Source: Gautieria morchelliformis
Taxonomy: Eukaryota; Basidiomycota; Agaricomycetes; Gomphales; Gomphaceae
Direction: 5' to 3'
Assembly (NCBI GenBank): GCA_015179125.1
Contig: WHVA01000374.1
Span: 1 to 64,000 of the forward strand
DNA length: 64,000 bases
A program made the translations under genes and the position numbers. Below are positions 1-11,448 of this stretch, piece by piece. Every line of letters begins with the position of its first letter. Position 1 is the stretch's first letter. The notes under the pieces were generated by a model. That model had not been told where the DNA came from, did no database searches, and saw only the letters and a list, made by a program, of their open reading frames with translations.

Positions 1-53
1 AATGCAATGGCCAAGGATGGTGGCAAAGAGATGTCTGAGCTGAGCACCTGTTT

Positions 54-3000
54 TCATGCCACTGGCTTCCTGGAGACACAACCTCCACTCCTGATCATCT
101 CCAGAAGTCCCCTGGCAAGACAGGCCTCCTTGTAAGTAGCACATTGTATGCCATCCACCGTCCTAAGCTCCTCAAAGGATCTGGCCCCCTTGACCACCGT
201 GAGGAGAGTGCGCAAATAAAATCTCTCTCCTGATTTTGGGCTTGCAAAGTGAAGGCGTCCAATGCTATATCCCCTTTGACGTGGTGTCCATACCCTTTCC
301 TCTTTTTGCCAGGTAAAATGCTCAGGAAAATCCACATAGAGCACATCGCGTGCATGAGGTAGGCAGCATTGGCCTCAAAGTAAGCCATGAGCGCTGTCTT
401 TGACCCTCACCCTGTTCATGATGGTAGCGGATCAGCATCAGGATTGAAAACGACTGATTGCTGGTCTTTTTCATGGACTGGCAGTGCCATGACTGCAGGC
501 ACCTGGGTGTGGATTTCCCGCTCCAGCAACCTCCAACAGGCCTCATGAGCACTGACATAGCGAGCGTCCAGGTACTTCTTTATCTCATCTGGTGACACCA
601 AACTCCATCGTGGTCCGATCGTGGCCCTTGTATAGATACTTGTGGATATACTTGACGCACCTCACACTGAAGGTGAATTCAAGGTTGATGTGACACCGGA
701 GTTTGAGCAAGAGCAGAGCAGAGTATGGCACAACCCATCTGTTGTCCAGCATGTCACCTCTGACATTGTGCAGCCTTCCATCATTGCGACGACGATATTT
801 TGGATATCCATCTACATTCCAACGGTCTCCTCACAGAATGGCTTTGGGAAGCCTTTCTTGCACTTGCCATTTTCCATGCAGGGTGCATTTGGATTCATTT
901 GTCCACAGGGACCATGTGTCATCAGCTCACAGACCAACTGGTAGAGGACAGGATGTGTCTCTGGATCAGGGAACTCTGCTGAAATCATAGAATCCACCTC
1001 ATGTGGATGTTTGACCTTGGACTCCCTATCGAACCAGGTAAGCAGGTGCATGTGTGGGAGCCCCCTCTTCTGGAATTCAATAGTGTGAACGCGAGCGACG
1101 TTTCTCCAAAGATCTTGTCCTTGACGATCAAGTCAATGAGGTATTTCTTTTTGAGGTGAAACACCCGCGACACCAGGTCAGGTCTGTCCTGAGCAGTTTG
1201 TCCAGGGAGCAACTCGGCCACTATCTCATCCCACTTTGGATTGGCAGTCATGGTAATAAATAAATCAGGGGGACCCTTCTTTGTTGCAATGGCCAGGGAG
1301 TTCTGGCAGTTTTGATTCATGTCCCGTGTACTTCCTTGAAATGTCGCAGGCAGAATGACTTTTAGCCCAAGCTGTTTGCATCTCCAATGTCATTGTCCAA
1401 GCCTCCATATGAATCTACCATCTGGTTATACTGCTCAGCACGCAGAGTGTGTTGATTGGCCCTGATCCACCTCAGTCTGCTTTGCTCTGCAGCAGCCCAG
1501 GAGTCTACAATGTACTGCTGGAACAATTTGCCACCACGCAGGAGTGTTGTAGGTTCTCTCGCTCTCTGGAACAGACGATACGCATGGTACTGTATTTGGG
1601 TGACCTGTGTCCGTCTGTTTGGATTGGGATTGGCCTGCCGAGCACGCTCTGGCTCATGATAAGGAATACCTGGTTCCCATCCCAACTCTCCCTTGGGAAA
1701 GAGCAAGACATAGTGCAGCGAGGCCATAGTTTGCATTGGTATCCAATACCCTTCTGAAAGGTCCACCTCTGAGCTGGACAATAATATCCCTAGGTCCAGG
1801 GTCAATGCCATCTCCAGGAAGAACGACTGCAATCTCATCTGCAGTTGGGACATTATATCTCCTAGGATCCCTGTGTGCCCTGTACGTTGAGCCTTGCCTG
1901 GATGTCACCATTCTGTTCTTGAGCTCTGAGCCTCTCAGCTGCCTGTTTATATGTGCGCACATGAGGATTGCATAGCAGGAGCATTTCCTGCAAGTCTCCC
2001 ATGATAGTTGGAGACAGACGCTCATTACGATTTTTTTCTCTTTGCCAAAGCCAGTGCAGGATCATATATGTAAAGCTGGGCATACTTTGGATCGTCTTCA
2101 TTGTCAGGGAGGAGAGAGCCATGGAGATGATACAGTTCACCCTGTAGCTTGAGCACATATGGACCACGACCCTCCCGAAGCAAATCTTGGTCAAAGTCGG
2201 CCCCCACAGAAGTGAATGCAAACGCAGCATTATACTGCCTGATATTCTGGCGAAATCCTTTTGCCTCAGGGTCCTGGCCTTCTAAGAGCTGTTCAATGGC
2301 TGAGGGGGCTCTGGCAGGTCTTCCAGCTGCACCTTTCCTTCCATACAGCAATCACCAAATCTGGGCCGCACATTTGAGGATTTCTGCAGACGTTCTGCCC
2401 TCCAGTGTAATGCTCCACAGTCAGGGCAGGGAATAACCATGGGACCCAAATCATGACGCTGCACATCTGCCTCAATTATTCTAGAGCGACCCAGTGGAAG
2501 AGGAGGAGGTCGCTGAGGATGCTGCCGAGGTACAGGGAGCGGCTGAGGAGGTGCAGGGAGCGGCTGAGGAGGTGCAGGGAGCAGCTGAGGAGGTGCAGGG
2601 AGCGGCTGAGGAGGTGCAGGGAGCGGCTGAGGAGGTGCAGGGAGCGGCTGAGGAGGTTCAGGGAGTGGCTGGGGAGGCTGGGGAGGTGCAGGGAGCAGCT
2701 GAGGAGGTGCAGGGAGTCGCTGAAGAGGCCGCAAAAGTGCAGGGAGTAGCGGCGGCATTGGTCTTATTGCATTGGCCTGAGCACGCAATGCTGCCACTCC
2801 TGCAGAACCTACTACAGGAGGATTAGCTGCCTGTCTACCCCTTCCCAATTGCTGCAATATAGCAGACTGCTCAGCAGCCTGAGCACGCAACTGTGCAATT
2901 CCTGCAGAACCAACCACAGGAAGATTGGGAGGTGGCTGTATTGGCTCCTGCCTGTATCTTCTCAAGGGCTGTGCTGGCTCAGCAGCCTGAGCACGCAACT

Positions 3001-3397
3001 GTGCAATTCCTGCAGAACCAACCACAGGAAGATTAGGAGGTGGCTGTATCGGCTCCTGCCTGTATCTTCTCAAGGGCTGTGCTGCTGGGATTGCTGCTAA
3101 CTGAGCACGAAGGGCTGCCACCTGCTGTCCAGGACTGGGATCAGGAGGACGTAATGGCTCTGCAGCAGGTTGTTGAAAAGGATCAGCCACATTGCTTCTA
3201 GGAGGAGGGTGAGGGATGGCAAAAGGAGGTGGTGGAGGGGGTGGCTGGTTCCGAGCTCTGGCAGCAGCCACAGCAAGGGCACGCGCTCTCCGATCAGTAG
3301 GCGACGTCATACGACCCTCCTGCTCCTCCCTCGCCCTTTCACGCTCCTGCTGACGATTTCTCTCTGGAGTAGAAGGATCCCTGAGAAATGCAGGCAT
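54..3397 (-). pseudogene. Helitron Rep/helicase (RepHel) pseudogene, copy 1
   Basis: This is the N-terminal and Rep part of a Helitron transposase, with the start codon at 3397. It begins with a charged, proline-rich region of about 290 residues, then a Cys-pair motif (CPDCGALHW, then CC about 24 residues on). The Helitron_like_N segment (RQYNAAFAFTS) and the Rep domain follow. The HUH motif is intact here (GLPHMHLL, near 1040-1060). The gene is broken: the frame changes near 2285 and again near 2030, 1850, 1330, 1080 and 590. The PIF1-type helicase half would lie left of position 1. It cannot make an active protein as it stands. Confidence 0.85.
2525..2760 (-). repeat. 21 bp coding minisatellite in the Helitron proline-rich region
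   Basis: About ten imperfect copies of a 21 bp unit (plus strand core GAGGTGCAGGGAGCGGCTGAG) encode a PAPPQPL heptapeptide on the minus strand. Copy 2 has a related but differently expanded array at 12193-12370. Copy number is therefore changing within the family. Confidence 0.85.
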
Positions 3398-4323
3398 AAG
3401 CTTAGAGGAACAATCAAGCTACCCCACTTCAACTTACATTTGCAAGCAGATGCTGTTGTTGTTAATTTTTCTTGGGAAAAGTCAGGGGAATTTATTAATT
3501 TCTAATTAAATAAATGTCAGACGGCTCACACCAGACCACAGAGAAATACATACATACCAAGGAAGGGACAGGGAGTTTGTTTGTTAGGCAAAGTCAAGGG
3601 AATTTATTAATTTCTATTTAAAACAAAAACAAAAACTGTCAGATGGCTCACACCAGACCACAGAGAAATATATGTACCAAGGAAGGGATGGGGAATTTTT
3701 TTGATGAAAATATCCAAGTCTTCTTCGGCTATCCAACTGGAATAATTCCAGTAAAAGGTCCTGGTCCTGGTCCTTGTCCTGGGGAGATGTCTTCTTCAGC
3801 CACCAGTAGTGCAAGTCAACACTGAAAGAACTGCAATGCAATTGTGGCTCCCTCTAAGGCAGCCTGGGATGACTACCTGGCTCCTTAGCAGAGAAAAAGC
3901 TGCCCCACTGAAGAGGTCAACCCCAATAGTTCACTGCAGAGATCTCCCTGGGAAGAGATCTTTTGTGTACTACACTATATAGGCTATCTATTAATTCACT
4001 CTCACGCAATTTTTATTCTATCTAGTAGTGGGCAGAGAGGAGAGGAGAGGAGGGTGGTGGTGGAGTGCGCAAAGCGGCTGGCTGCGCAGCGATCTGCCAG
4101 CGCAGCGCTGCTTTGAGCGCCTGAGCAGACCGGCCTAAACCGCTCGCGGCTGCACCGCTCGCACGCTCCAGAACGCTGCGCAGCGCTGGAGCCGGAAGAG
4201 TGGCGCAAACCGCTGGTGGGGCTCGCGGCTGCGCCGCTCCGCTGACAAACTGATGACCAAGCATTGGTCAGCATTGGTCAGCGCGCCCACAACCTCCCAC
4301 CGTGCTACTTTCACCTATAGGAA

Positions 4324-4361
4324 CTAGGTGGATACCCGCGCTTCGCGCGGGGGTGCAAGTC
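4324..4361 (-). other. Helitron 3' terminus (hairpin + CTAG)
   Basis: Canonical Helitron 3' end: hairpin CCCGCGCTTCGCGCGGG at 4335-4351, about 8 nt before the terminal CTAG (4324-4327). The flanking base on the minus strand is T, as expected for insertion between A and T. Confidence 0.85.
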
Positions 4362-5053
4362 AAACACCTCGGTAAGGTCAAACGCATCAGCAAGGTCAAA
4401 TGCCTTGGGTAAATCAAACTTGGGATAAGTCAAACACATTCGGATAAGAAAATTTCATTCAGATAAGTAAAACGCATCTTATTGATTGAAGGTAGGTAAT
4501 GTTATGACCATGCTGCTCGACCAACTCTGGTACCTCCATGCCTCCTCTGGCTCTATTCCGCAATGTCCACACTTTGACCTTTTGATCCCCTTGTTCTTTA
4601 CTATTCACATACTTCCCCTTTTGACTCTATTCACCGGCCTTCCCTACTTGACCCTTAGCATAGCAAGTCCAGAGCATCAGGAGATCCATTTGTTCCACTA
4701 TCAATTAGACCCACATTCCCCTTGTTCTTTTGCCTATTGATTGTTCTTAGTTCTACCCGGCACCCCCTTGTAGTTCCTCTTGTTCCGCATTAGTTACTTA
4801 CTCCATTTATCCTAGTTACTTTGCTTGCACCGGAATTGCTTACCTCTACCTTCTGACATGTTGTCTCAGCTCTTTGTATAAAACCCAGTCATGTGTGCCT
4901 CTGTTCTGCAATCACATAATTGACTTTGATATGTGACTCCCTTTGCACTGTTTCCTGTCTTAGCATAGCAAGTACTTGCAAGGCCTCTGTCTCTCTGACC
5001 TCTGCCTTCCAACTTGATTTCTGATATCCAACTCAATTCTTGAACCCTTACCT

Positions 5054-5091
5054 CTAGGTGGATACCCATGCTTCACACGGGGGTGTAGGTC
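5054..5091 (-). other. Decayed internal Helitron 3' terminus
   Basis: The same terminus as at 4324, but the hairpin (5065-5081) reads CCCATGCTTCACACGGG. It has lost its pairing through changes of the C-to-T / G-to-A type. The next 150 bp inward are homologous to the region inward of the 4324 end, so this is a true second copy of the 3' end. Confidence 0.75.
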
Positions 5092-5222
5092 AAACACCTC
5101 GGTAAGGTCAAATGCATCAGCAAGGTCAAACGCATTGGGTAAATCAAACTTGGGATAAGTAAAACACATCTCATTGCAATTGAAAGTAGCTATAAGTAAC
5201 ACATCAAGATAGGTAATGTCTC

Positions 5223-5890
5223 TACACATGTCTGCATGTGCCCAAGTATAGCGTGCATAGCATGTCCTCCATGCATAGCCTCGAATATAGCATGCTTATT
5301 GTGTCCCTGGTTTGTAACGTGACCCCACACATAACATGTCCCCAAGTATAGTGTGCGTAGCATGTCCTCCATGCATAGTGTGTCTCCACATGTAGCATGT
5401 CCCCAAGTACAGTGTGCATGGTGTGTCCCACATGCATAGCATGTCCCTGGTTTGTAGCATGTCCCCAAACATAGCGTGTCCATAAATTATAGCATGTGTG
5501 TCCCCCATGCATAGCGTGTCCACATGTGTAGCATGTCCCTACATGTAGTGTGTGTAGCATCTCCCTCAAATATAGTGTGCAAAGTGTGTCCCCAATGCAT
5601 AGCATGTCCTTTGTTTGTAGCGTGTCCCCCAAGTATAGCATGTGTAGAATGTCCCTTGTTTGTAGTGTTTTCCCCTGTAGTGTGTCCCTTGTTCGTACCA
5701 TGTCCGCCAAGCATAGTGTGTCCCCACATATAGTGTGCACATCCCCATGCATAGCCTGTGTGTCCCTATGCATAGCATGCTTGTCCCCATGCATAACATG
5801 CATGTCTCCACTCATAACATGCTTGTCCCCATGCATAACATGCGTGTCCCCATGCATAGCATGTCCCAATGGCATGTGTAGCATATCCCC
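5223..5890. repeat. Degenerate short tandem repeat field (CATGTCCC / GCATAG)
   Basis: About 670 bp made of irregular repeats of roughly 18-30 bp built on CATGTCCCCA and GCATAGCATG. It stays open for 236 codons on the minus strand, giving a His/Met/Gly/Asp-rich low-complexity peptide (MHGD repeats). That open frame looks like a by-product of the repeat, not a gene. Confidence 0.75.
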
Positions 5891-6654
5891 AAGGGCTTCA
5901 AAGTGAAGCAAGCAGAGGCTGTTACTTATCATTAACTTTTCGCAAACTCAGGGACATGTATCAATATCTATTTTGTGACATATACAGACATAAATAAAAT
6001 AGTAAAGGAAGCTATATTTAAGCAGCTGCTGTCATTAATTTTAGCAAAGTCAGGATTATCTATTTTTTGAAAAATGTCAAAACAAATGTCCAGTACATTT
6101 AAGCTGAAGTTGTTATTAATTTTAGCAGAGTCAAGATTATCTATTTTTCGAAAAATGTCAAAAAAATGCACTGTACATTTAAGCTGGAGCTGTTGTCAAT
6201 TTTCATAAAGTCAGGATAATTTATTGAAATCTATCTGCGAAAAAAATGTCAAAAAAGTACAGTACATTGAAGCAGAAGCTGTTATTAATGCCCAGCCAAA
6301 GCCAGAGAAGCCCAGAGACTGACAGAGAAACCCAGAGCCCAGCCAAAGCCATAGTAAGCCAGCCACCAGTATAGGGGCTTTACAGTAAATAAAACAACAA
6401 AACAAACCACATTTAAAAGCAGAACTTATTGTCATTAATTTTAGAAGAAACTTCTATTTTCGAAAAAAACCTGAAAAATATCTATATTAAAATACATTTC
6501 TTTCAGCAAAGTCTTGGGATTATTTAAATCTATTTTAGAAAAATTTCACAAAATTATAAAGTGAAAAATAATAAAATTCCAAATAAAAAATTTAAAATAC
6601 ATTTCAGTGGGATAAAAAAAAAAATGATGACCTACCAATACAAAGCCAGTGAAG

Positions 6655-6996
6655 CCAATAGACAGCCAGCTCAAGAAATAAGACAGAACAGCTGAAGAAA
6701 CAGACAGCGCAGCTAAAGACATTGATAGCGCAGCTAAAGAAACAGACAGCGCAGCTCAAGACACAGACAGCGCAGCTCAAGGCACAGACAGCTCAGCTAA
6801 AGAAACAGACAGCGCAGCTAAAGAAATAGGCGGCCTAGCTAAAGAAATTGGCAGCCCAGCTAAAGAAATAGACAGCGCAGCTACAGAAACAGACAGCGCA
6901 GCTAAAGAAGTAGACAGCACAGCTAAAGAAATAGGTGGCCGGGCTAAAGAAATTGGCAGCCCAGCTAAAGAAATAGACAGCCCAGCGAAAGAATGA
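6655..6996. repeat. 21 bp tandem repeat array in the non-autonomous Helitron
   Basis: About 15 copies of a 21 bp unit (AGCTAAAGAAACAGACAGCGC with variants). The minus strand is open and gives a heptad peptide of the type LSISLAG. No start context or flanking exons argue for a gene. Confidence 0.85.
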
Positions 6997-7333
6997 CAGC
7001 CCAGTATAGCCAAAGCCAGAGACACCAGCGAGTGGTGTGAAGGGCAACACAGTGTTCCTGGTATTTATACTGCGCGAAGGGTCGTGCACGGACCAGCCTC
7101 GCATATGGACGCATTCGGCGTGAACCGGTCACGTGACCGCGAAACGCTGCTGTGCAGCTGCCAGCGTGCAGCTTCGAGCGCTGGAACCGGCAGACCGGCG
7201 TGAACCGGTTATAGGGCCGGGGGCTCACGGCTGCGCCGCTCGCGCGCTCCGCTGACAAACTAATGACCAAGCATTGGTCAGCATTTGTCAGCGCGCCCAC
7301 AACCTCCCACCGTGCTGCTTTCACCTATAGGAA

Positions 7334-7371
7334 CTAGGTGGGTACCCGCGCTTCGCGCGGGGGTGTAGGTC
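7334..7371 (-). other. Helitron 3' terminus of copy 2
   Basis: Hairpin CCCGCGCTTCGCGCGGG at 7345-7361 followed by terminal CTAG (7334-7337), then T on the minus strand. Identical in layout to the termini at 4324 and 13866. Confidence 0.85.
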
Positions 7372-7482
7372 AAACGCATCGGTAAGGTCAAGTGCATTGG
7401 GGAAAATAAAAGTAACCAATTTGCATCAAGTAAAATCAAGTAACACACATAAACCATATCAAGAGAAGTGGATATAATAAAA

Positions 7483-10400
7483 TCAAGGAGCTCTAAGTAA
7501 TACATCTTTATATACAATGTTGGTTGTGTCCAAACCCTCCTCAAGCAAGACCTTCACTCTGTTCCAATTGGTCCCTCTTGATACACCAACATACAACTGA
7601 CCATGTCCAAACACTGGATATCTCAGGTCCAGCCCAACCGTACCCAAAGACTGTCCTTGAGACTTGTTGATAGTCATTGCAAATGCCAAACGCACTGGAA
7701 ACTGCCTCCTTTGCAGCACAAATGGCAACTCTCCCTCTGATGGCTTAATGATGATCCTGGGGATGAAAGCAATATTGCCTGCACATGGACCTGAGATGAT
7801 CCTGACCTCCAACACTCTAATGCTTATCCTCACCAACCGCAACCTTGTCCCATTGCATAGTCCTTGCTTCTGATCCAAATTGCGCAACAGCATCAGAGGC
7901 ACTCCAGGCTTGACTTCCAAGCGAGCAGGAGGAAGACAGCCCATCTCTATGGAATTCAGATACTCCACAGGATACCGATCTGCATCATCGGATTCTTCAA
8001 TGGAATTTGCGCAGTGCAAGACCTGAGCATCACCTGGAAACTCCCTAAACACCATGGAATTGATCTCATTGACCTCAGTGTTTCTGGCACAGAGGATGGC
8101 ACGCTCCAAAAAGTAATTGTCCTGGGCAGGGACATGATTGCCAATGCCAGGGTATATTTCCTGGATCAGATCTTCAATTCCAGGGCCACAAACCATGTGA
8201 GGAGGCAGTGAGAACGTATGATCTAGTGGGAGATCCTTTCCCTGGCCCACATTCTGCAGCCATTCTGCAAACCTGGCTCTGTCAGGGTCATTTCTCACCC
8301 GCATGTTCTCTGTCAGATGGAGGACATTGATCTTTGGCCACAGATATGACTTCTGAAGGGTAGCTCCCACGATATCCTCCTTGGAGCCTTTAGGGACAAT
8401 TGGCAGAGTCTGCTGAAAGTCACCTCCAAAGGCGACTGTGATGCCACCAAAGGGTCTATCAGGCTGGTCAAGGAAATCCCTCAGTGTCCTGTCAATGGCC
8501 TCTATGGCATGGCGATGCTGCATTGCAGCCTCATCCCAGATGAGGAGACTGGCCTGTCTCAGCATGTCAGCCTTGTCAGAGTTCTTTTTGATGGAGGAGA
8601 AAGAGCGCTCATGGACAGGAATGGGAATTCCAAGCATGCTATGAGAGGTTGTACCCTTAGTGAGGATAAGTGCAGCCATTGCAGATGAGGCTACTGCAAT
8701 CACAATGAGGCTCTCCGCTCTACAGGAGTGGATTAGGGTGTTCCATGTGAATGATTTCCCGGCGCCACCTGAGCCAGTGACAAAAAACCTTTGTCCATCA
8801 GGTTTCCCATGAGCATCTCTGGTCAGTGCCGACCGTAATATCTGATCATGCGCAGACCTTTGCCCCTCATTCAGCTTGGGAACCTCCTCATCAGCCTTTT
8901 CCCTCTCTTCAACAGGGTCATAGTCCCTCTGCTCAGCTATGAACCTGTTTCCAATGAGGGCCTCCCACTCGCCTGCCACCCGAGGCATATCATCAAAGCT
9001 GCTCAAGGAAATTCCACCCTGCTGGAGGATTTTTTCCAAGAGAAAGAGGCCAAAATCATAAACCTGATCATCCTGTGGATCCTGCATACCATGTCTGATT
9101 TGGAGCTGATGTCTGAGATCATCACATATGTGCTCCCTGAAGCCATCCCATAGTCTGCCAGGACCCGATGGATTGCAATGGCCAAGGATGGTGGCAAAGA
9201 GATGTCTGAGCTGAGCACCTGTTTTCATGCCACTGGCTTCCTGGAGACACAACCTCAACTCCTGATCATCATCCAGAAGTCCCCTTGCACGACAGGCCTC
9301 CTTGTAAGTAGCATATTGTATGCCATCCACCGACCTAAGCTCCTCAAAGGATCTAGCCCCCTTGACCACTGTGAGGAGAGTGCGCACAAAAAATCTCTCT
9401 CCTGATCTAGGGTTTGCAAAGTGAAGGCGACCGATGCTATAACCTCCTTGGCGTGGTGTCCATACCTTTTCCTGTGAGTGCCAGGTAAAATGCTCAGGAA
9501 ACTCCACATAGAGCAGATCACGTGCTTCAGGGTAGATATCATTGGCCTCAAAGTAAGCCATGAGCGGTGTCTTTTTCGCCTCAGCCCTTTCCAGGATGTT
9601 GTCCACATCCTGGTTGGGATCAAAGATGATTGTGTGATGGTCCTTTTCATGGACTGGCAGTGCCATGACTGCAGGCACCTGGGTGTGGATTTCCCGCTCC
9701 AGCAACCTCCAACAGGCCTCATGAGCACTGACATAGCGAGCGTCCAGGTACTGCTTAATTTCATCCTGGGTGCGACCAAACTCCATGGTGGTCCGATCAT
9801 GGCCCTTGTAGAGATACTTGTGGATATACTTGATACACCTCACATTGATGGTGAGTTCAGGGTTGATGTGACACCAGAATTTGAGCAAGAGCAGAGGAGA
9901 GTATGGCACAACCCATCTGTTGTCCAGCATGTCACCTCTGACATTGTGCAGCCTTCCATCATTGCGACGACGATATTTTGGATATCCATCCTCATTCAGA
10001 CTGGTTTCCTCACAGAATGGCTTTGGGAAGTTTTTCTTGCACTTGCCATTTTCCATGCAGGGTGCGTTTGGTTTCATTTCTCCACAGGGACCATGTGTCA
10101 TCAGCTCACAGACCAACCGGTAGAGGACAGGATGAGTCTCTGGATCAGGGAACTCTGCCGAAATCATTGAATCCACCTCATGTGGATGTCTGATCTTGGA
10201 ATCTCTTTCAAACCAGATAAGAATATCCATGTGTGGGAGTCCCCTTTTCTGGAATTCAATGGTGTGGACGCGAGCGACCGTTTCCCCAAAAATCTTTTCC
10301 TTGACGATCAAGTCAATGAGGTATTTCTTTTTGAGCTGGAACACCCGCGACACCAGGTCAGGCCTGTCCTGAGGAGTTTGTCCAGGCAACAACGCATCCA

Positions 10401-11448
10401 ATACCTCCTGCCAGTTGGGATTGGCAGTCATGGTAATAAAGAGATCAGCCACACCATACTTCCTTGAAATGGCCAGAGAGTTCTGCAGGTTTTGCTGCAT
10501 GTCCCGTGTCCCCCCCTGAAATGTGGCAGGCAGAATGGATCTTGCGCCCAAGTTGTTTGGATCTCTGTCATTGTCATTGCGATGAAAGGCATCCATCATC
10601 TGGTTATACATCTCAGCACGGAGAGTGTGTTGATTTGTCCTGATCCACCACAGCCTGCTTTGCTCTGCAGCGGCCCAAGAGTCTACAATGTACTGCTGGA
10701 ATAATTTGCCAGCACGCAGGAGTGTTGTAGGTTCTTCTGTTCTCTGGAAGAGACGATAGGAATGGAACTGAATTTGGGTGACACGCCCAGGTCGCTCACG
10801 CCCGCATGGTAATTGGCGATAGCGAATACCAGGTTGCCACCCCAACTCTCCCCTGGGAAAGAGCAAGACATAGTGAAGAGAGGCATAGTTTGGATTCATA
10901 TCGGATACCCTTTTAAAACGTCCACCTTTGAGCTGGACAATAATATCCCTAGGTTCAGGGATGATGCCATCTCCAGGAAGAACCACCGCAATCTCATCCG
11001 CAGTAGGGATATTATACCTCCTAGGATCCCTGTGTTCCCTGTATGTGAGCCTAGCCCGGATCTCACCATTCTGTCCCTGAGCTCTGAGCCTCTCAGCCGC
11101 TTGTCTATATATGGGAACATGAGGATTGCATAGGAGGAGCATTTCCTGCAAGTCTCCCATGATAGTTGGAGACAGACCTGGGTTACGCGCGTTCCTCTGT
11201 GCCAAAGCCAATGCTGGATCATATATATAAAGTTGGGCATACTGTATCCGCCTCCCAGGGTTAGAGATGAGAGAGCCATGAATATGATACAGTTCGCCCT
11301 GCAGCTTGAGGACATATGGACCACGACCCTCCCGAAGCAAATCTAGGTCAAAGTCGGCTCCCAAGGAAGTGAATGCAAATGCAGCATTGTACTGCCTGAT
11401 GTGTAGAGGACAGGAATTATAGGCAGTAGGTATGGACTTGTTGCTCAA
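7483..11448 (-). CDS. Helitron Rep/helicase, copy 2, main open frame (1321 codons)
   Basis: This open frame encodes the Rep and helicase halves of a Helitron transposase. In order it shows the Helitron_like_N segment (RQYNAAFAFTS), the Rep motif region (GLPHMDIL), and the tyrosine motif region (YIHKYLYKGHD). A PIF1/SF1 helicase follows with Walker A (GSGGAGKS), Walker B (IWDEAAM), GGDFQQTLPIV, INKSQGQSLGTVGLDL and YVGVSRGT. The first 17 codons or so are encoded by the solo LTR, so the apparent start is artificial; the original gene continued into 11904-12979. The second His of the HUH metal-binding motif is Asp, while copies 1 and 3 keep His. Activity is doubtful despite the long open frame. 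Confidence 0.9.
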   Translation of the reverse strand: MSNKSIPTAYNSCPLHIRQYNAAFAFTSLGADFDLDLLREGRGPYVLKLQGELYHIHGSLISNPGRRIQYAQLYIYDPALALAQRNARNPGLSPTIMGDLQEMLLLCNPHVPIYRQAAERLRAQGQNGEIRARLTYREHRDPRRYNIPTADEIAVVLPGDGIIPEPRDIIVQLKGGRFKRVSDMNPNYASLHYVLLFPRGELGWQPGIRYRQLPCGRERPGRVTQIQFHSYRLFQRTEEPTTLLRAGKLFQQYIVDSWAAAEQSRLWWIRTNQHTLRAEMYNQMMDAFHRNDNDRDPNNLGARSILPATFQGGTRDMQQNLQNSLAISRKYGVADLFITMTANPNWQEVLDALLPGQTPQDRPDLVSRVFQLKKKYLIDLIVKEKIFGETVARVHTIEFQKRGLPHMDILIWFERDSKIRHPHEVDSMISAEFPDPETHPVLYRLVCELMTHGPCGEMKPNAPCMENGKCKKNFPKPFCEETSLNEDGYPKYRRRNDGRLHNVRGDMLDNRWVVPYSPLLLLKFWCHINPELTINVRCIKYIHKYLYKGHDRTTMEFGRTQDEIKQYLDARYVSAHEACWRLLEREIHTQVPAVMALPVHEKDHHTIIFDPNQDVDNILERAEAKKTPLMAYFEANDIYPEARDLLYVEFPEHFTWHSQEKVWTPRQGGYSIGRLHFANPRSGERFFVRTLLTVVKGARSFEELRSVDGIQYATYKEACRARGLLDDDQELRLCLQEASGMKTGAQLRHLFATILGHCNPSGPGRLWDGFREHICDDLRHQLQIRHGMQDPQDDQVYDFGLFLLEKILQQGGISLSSFDDMPRVAGEWEALIGNRFIAEQRDYDPVEEREKADEEVPKLNEGQRSAHDQILRSALTRDAHGKPDGQRFFVTGSGGAGKSFTWNTLIHSCRAESLIVIAVASSAMAALILTKGTTSHSMLGIPIPVHERSFSSIKKNSDKADMLRQASLLIWDEAAMQHRHAIEAIDRTLRDFLDQPDRPFGGITVAFGGDFQQTLPIVPKGSKEDIVGATLQKSYLWPKINVLHLTENMRVRNDPDRARFAEWLQNVGQGKDLPLDHTFSLPPHMVCGPGIEDLIQEIYPGIGNHVPAQDNYFLERAILCARNTEVNEINSMVFREFPGDAQVLHCANSIEESDDADRYPVEYLNSIEMGCLPPARLEVKPGVPLMLLRNLDQKQGLCNGTRLRLVRISIRVLEVRIISGPCAGNIAFIPRIIIKPSEGELPFVLQRRQFPVRLAFAMTINKSQGQSLGTVGLDLRYPVFGHGQLYVGVSRGTNWNRVKVLLEEGLDTTNIVYKDVLLRAP

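Larger units (their letters stand above)
1..4322 (-). mobile_element. Helitron copy 1, 3' part beyond the left edge
   Basis: An autonomous-type Helitron reads leftward and is cut by the window start, so its helicase C-terminus and 3' end are missing. Its 5' end is placed at 4322: on the minus strand the element starts TCCTATAGG, one base after the CTAG end of the next Helitron. It carries a decayed Rep/helicase gene (54-3397) and a 5' leader at 3400-4320. The leader is shared almost base for base with copy 2 (12980-13860). The protein-level match is closer to copy 3 than to copy 2. The 5' boundary rests on the TC dinucleotide and the abutting neighbour, so it is moderately sure. Confidence 0.8.
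4324..7332 (-). mobile_element. Non-autonomous Helitron with no Rep/helicase gene
   Basis: On the minus strand the element begins TCCTATAGG at 7332 and ends CCACCTAG at 4324. The end is preceded by the 17 nt hairpin CCCGCGCTTCGCGCGGG (4335-4351). The 5' 200 bp resemble the leaders of copies 1 and 2. The interior has no Rep or helicase sequence. It holds two tandem-repeat fields (5223-5890 and 6655-6996), AT-rich filler, and a second, decayed 3' terminus at 5054. It presumably moved using RepHel from a related copy. Confidence 0.75.

Noticed and set aside
5222..5932. 236-codon open frame rich in MHGD repeats
   Set aside because: It is produced by the short tandem repeat field; neighbouring frames are equally open and no domain or start context supports a gene.
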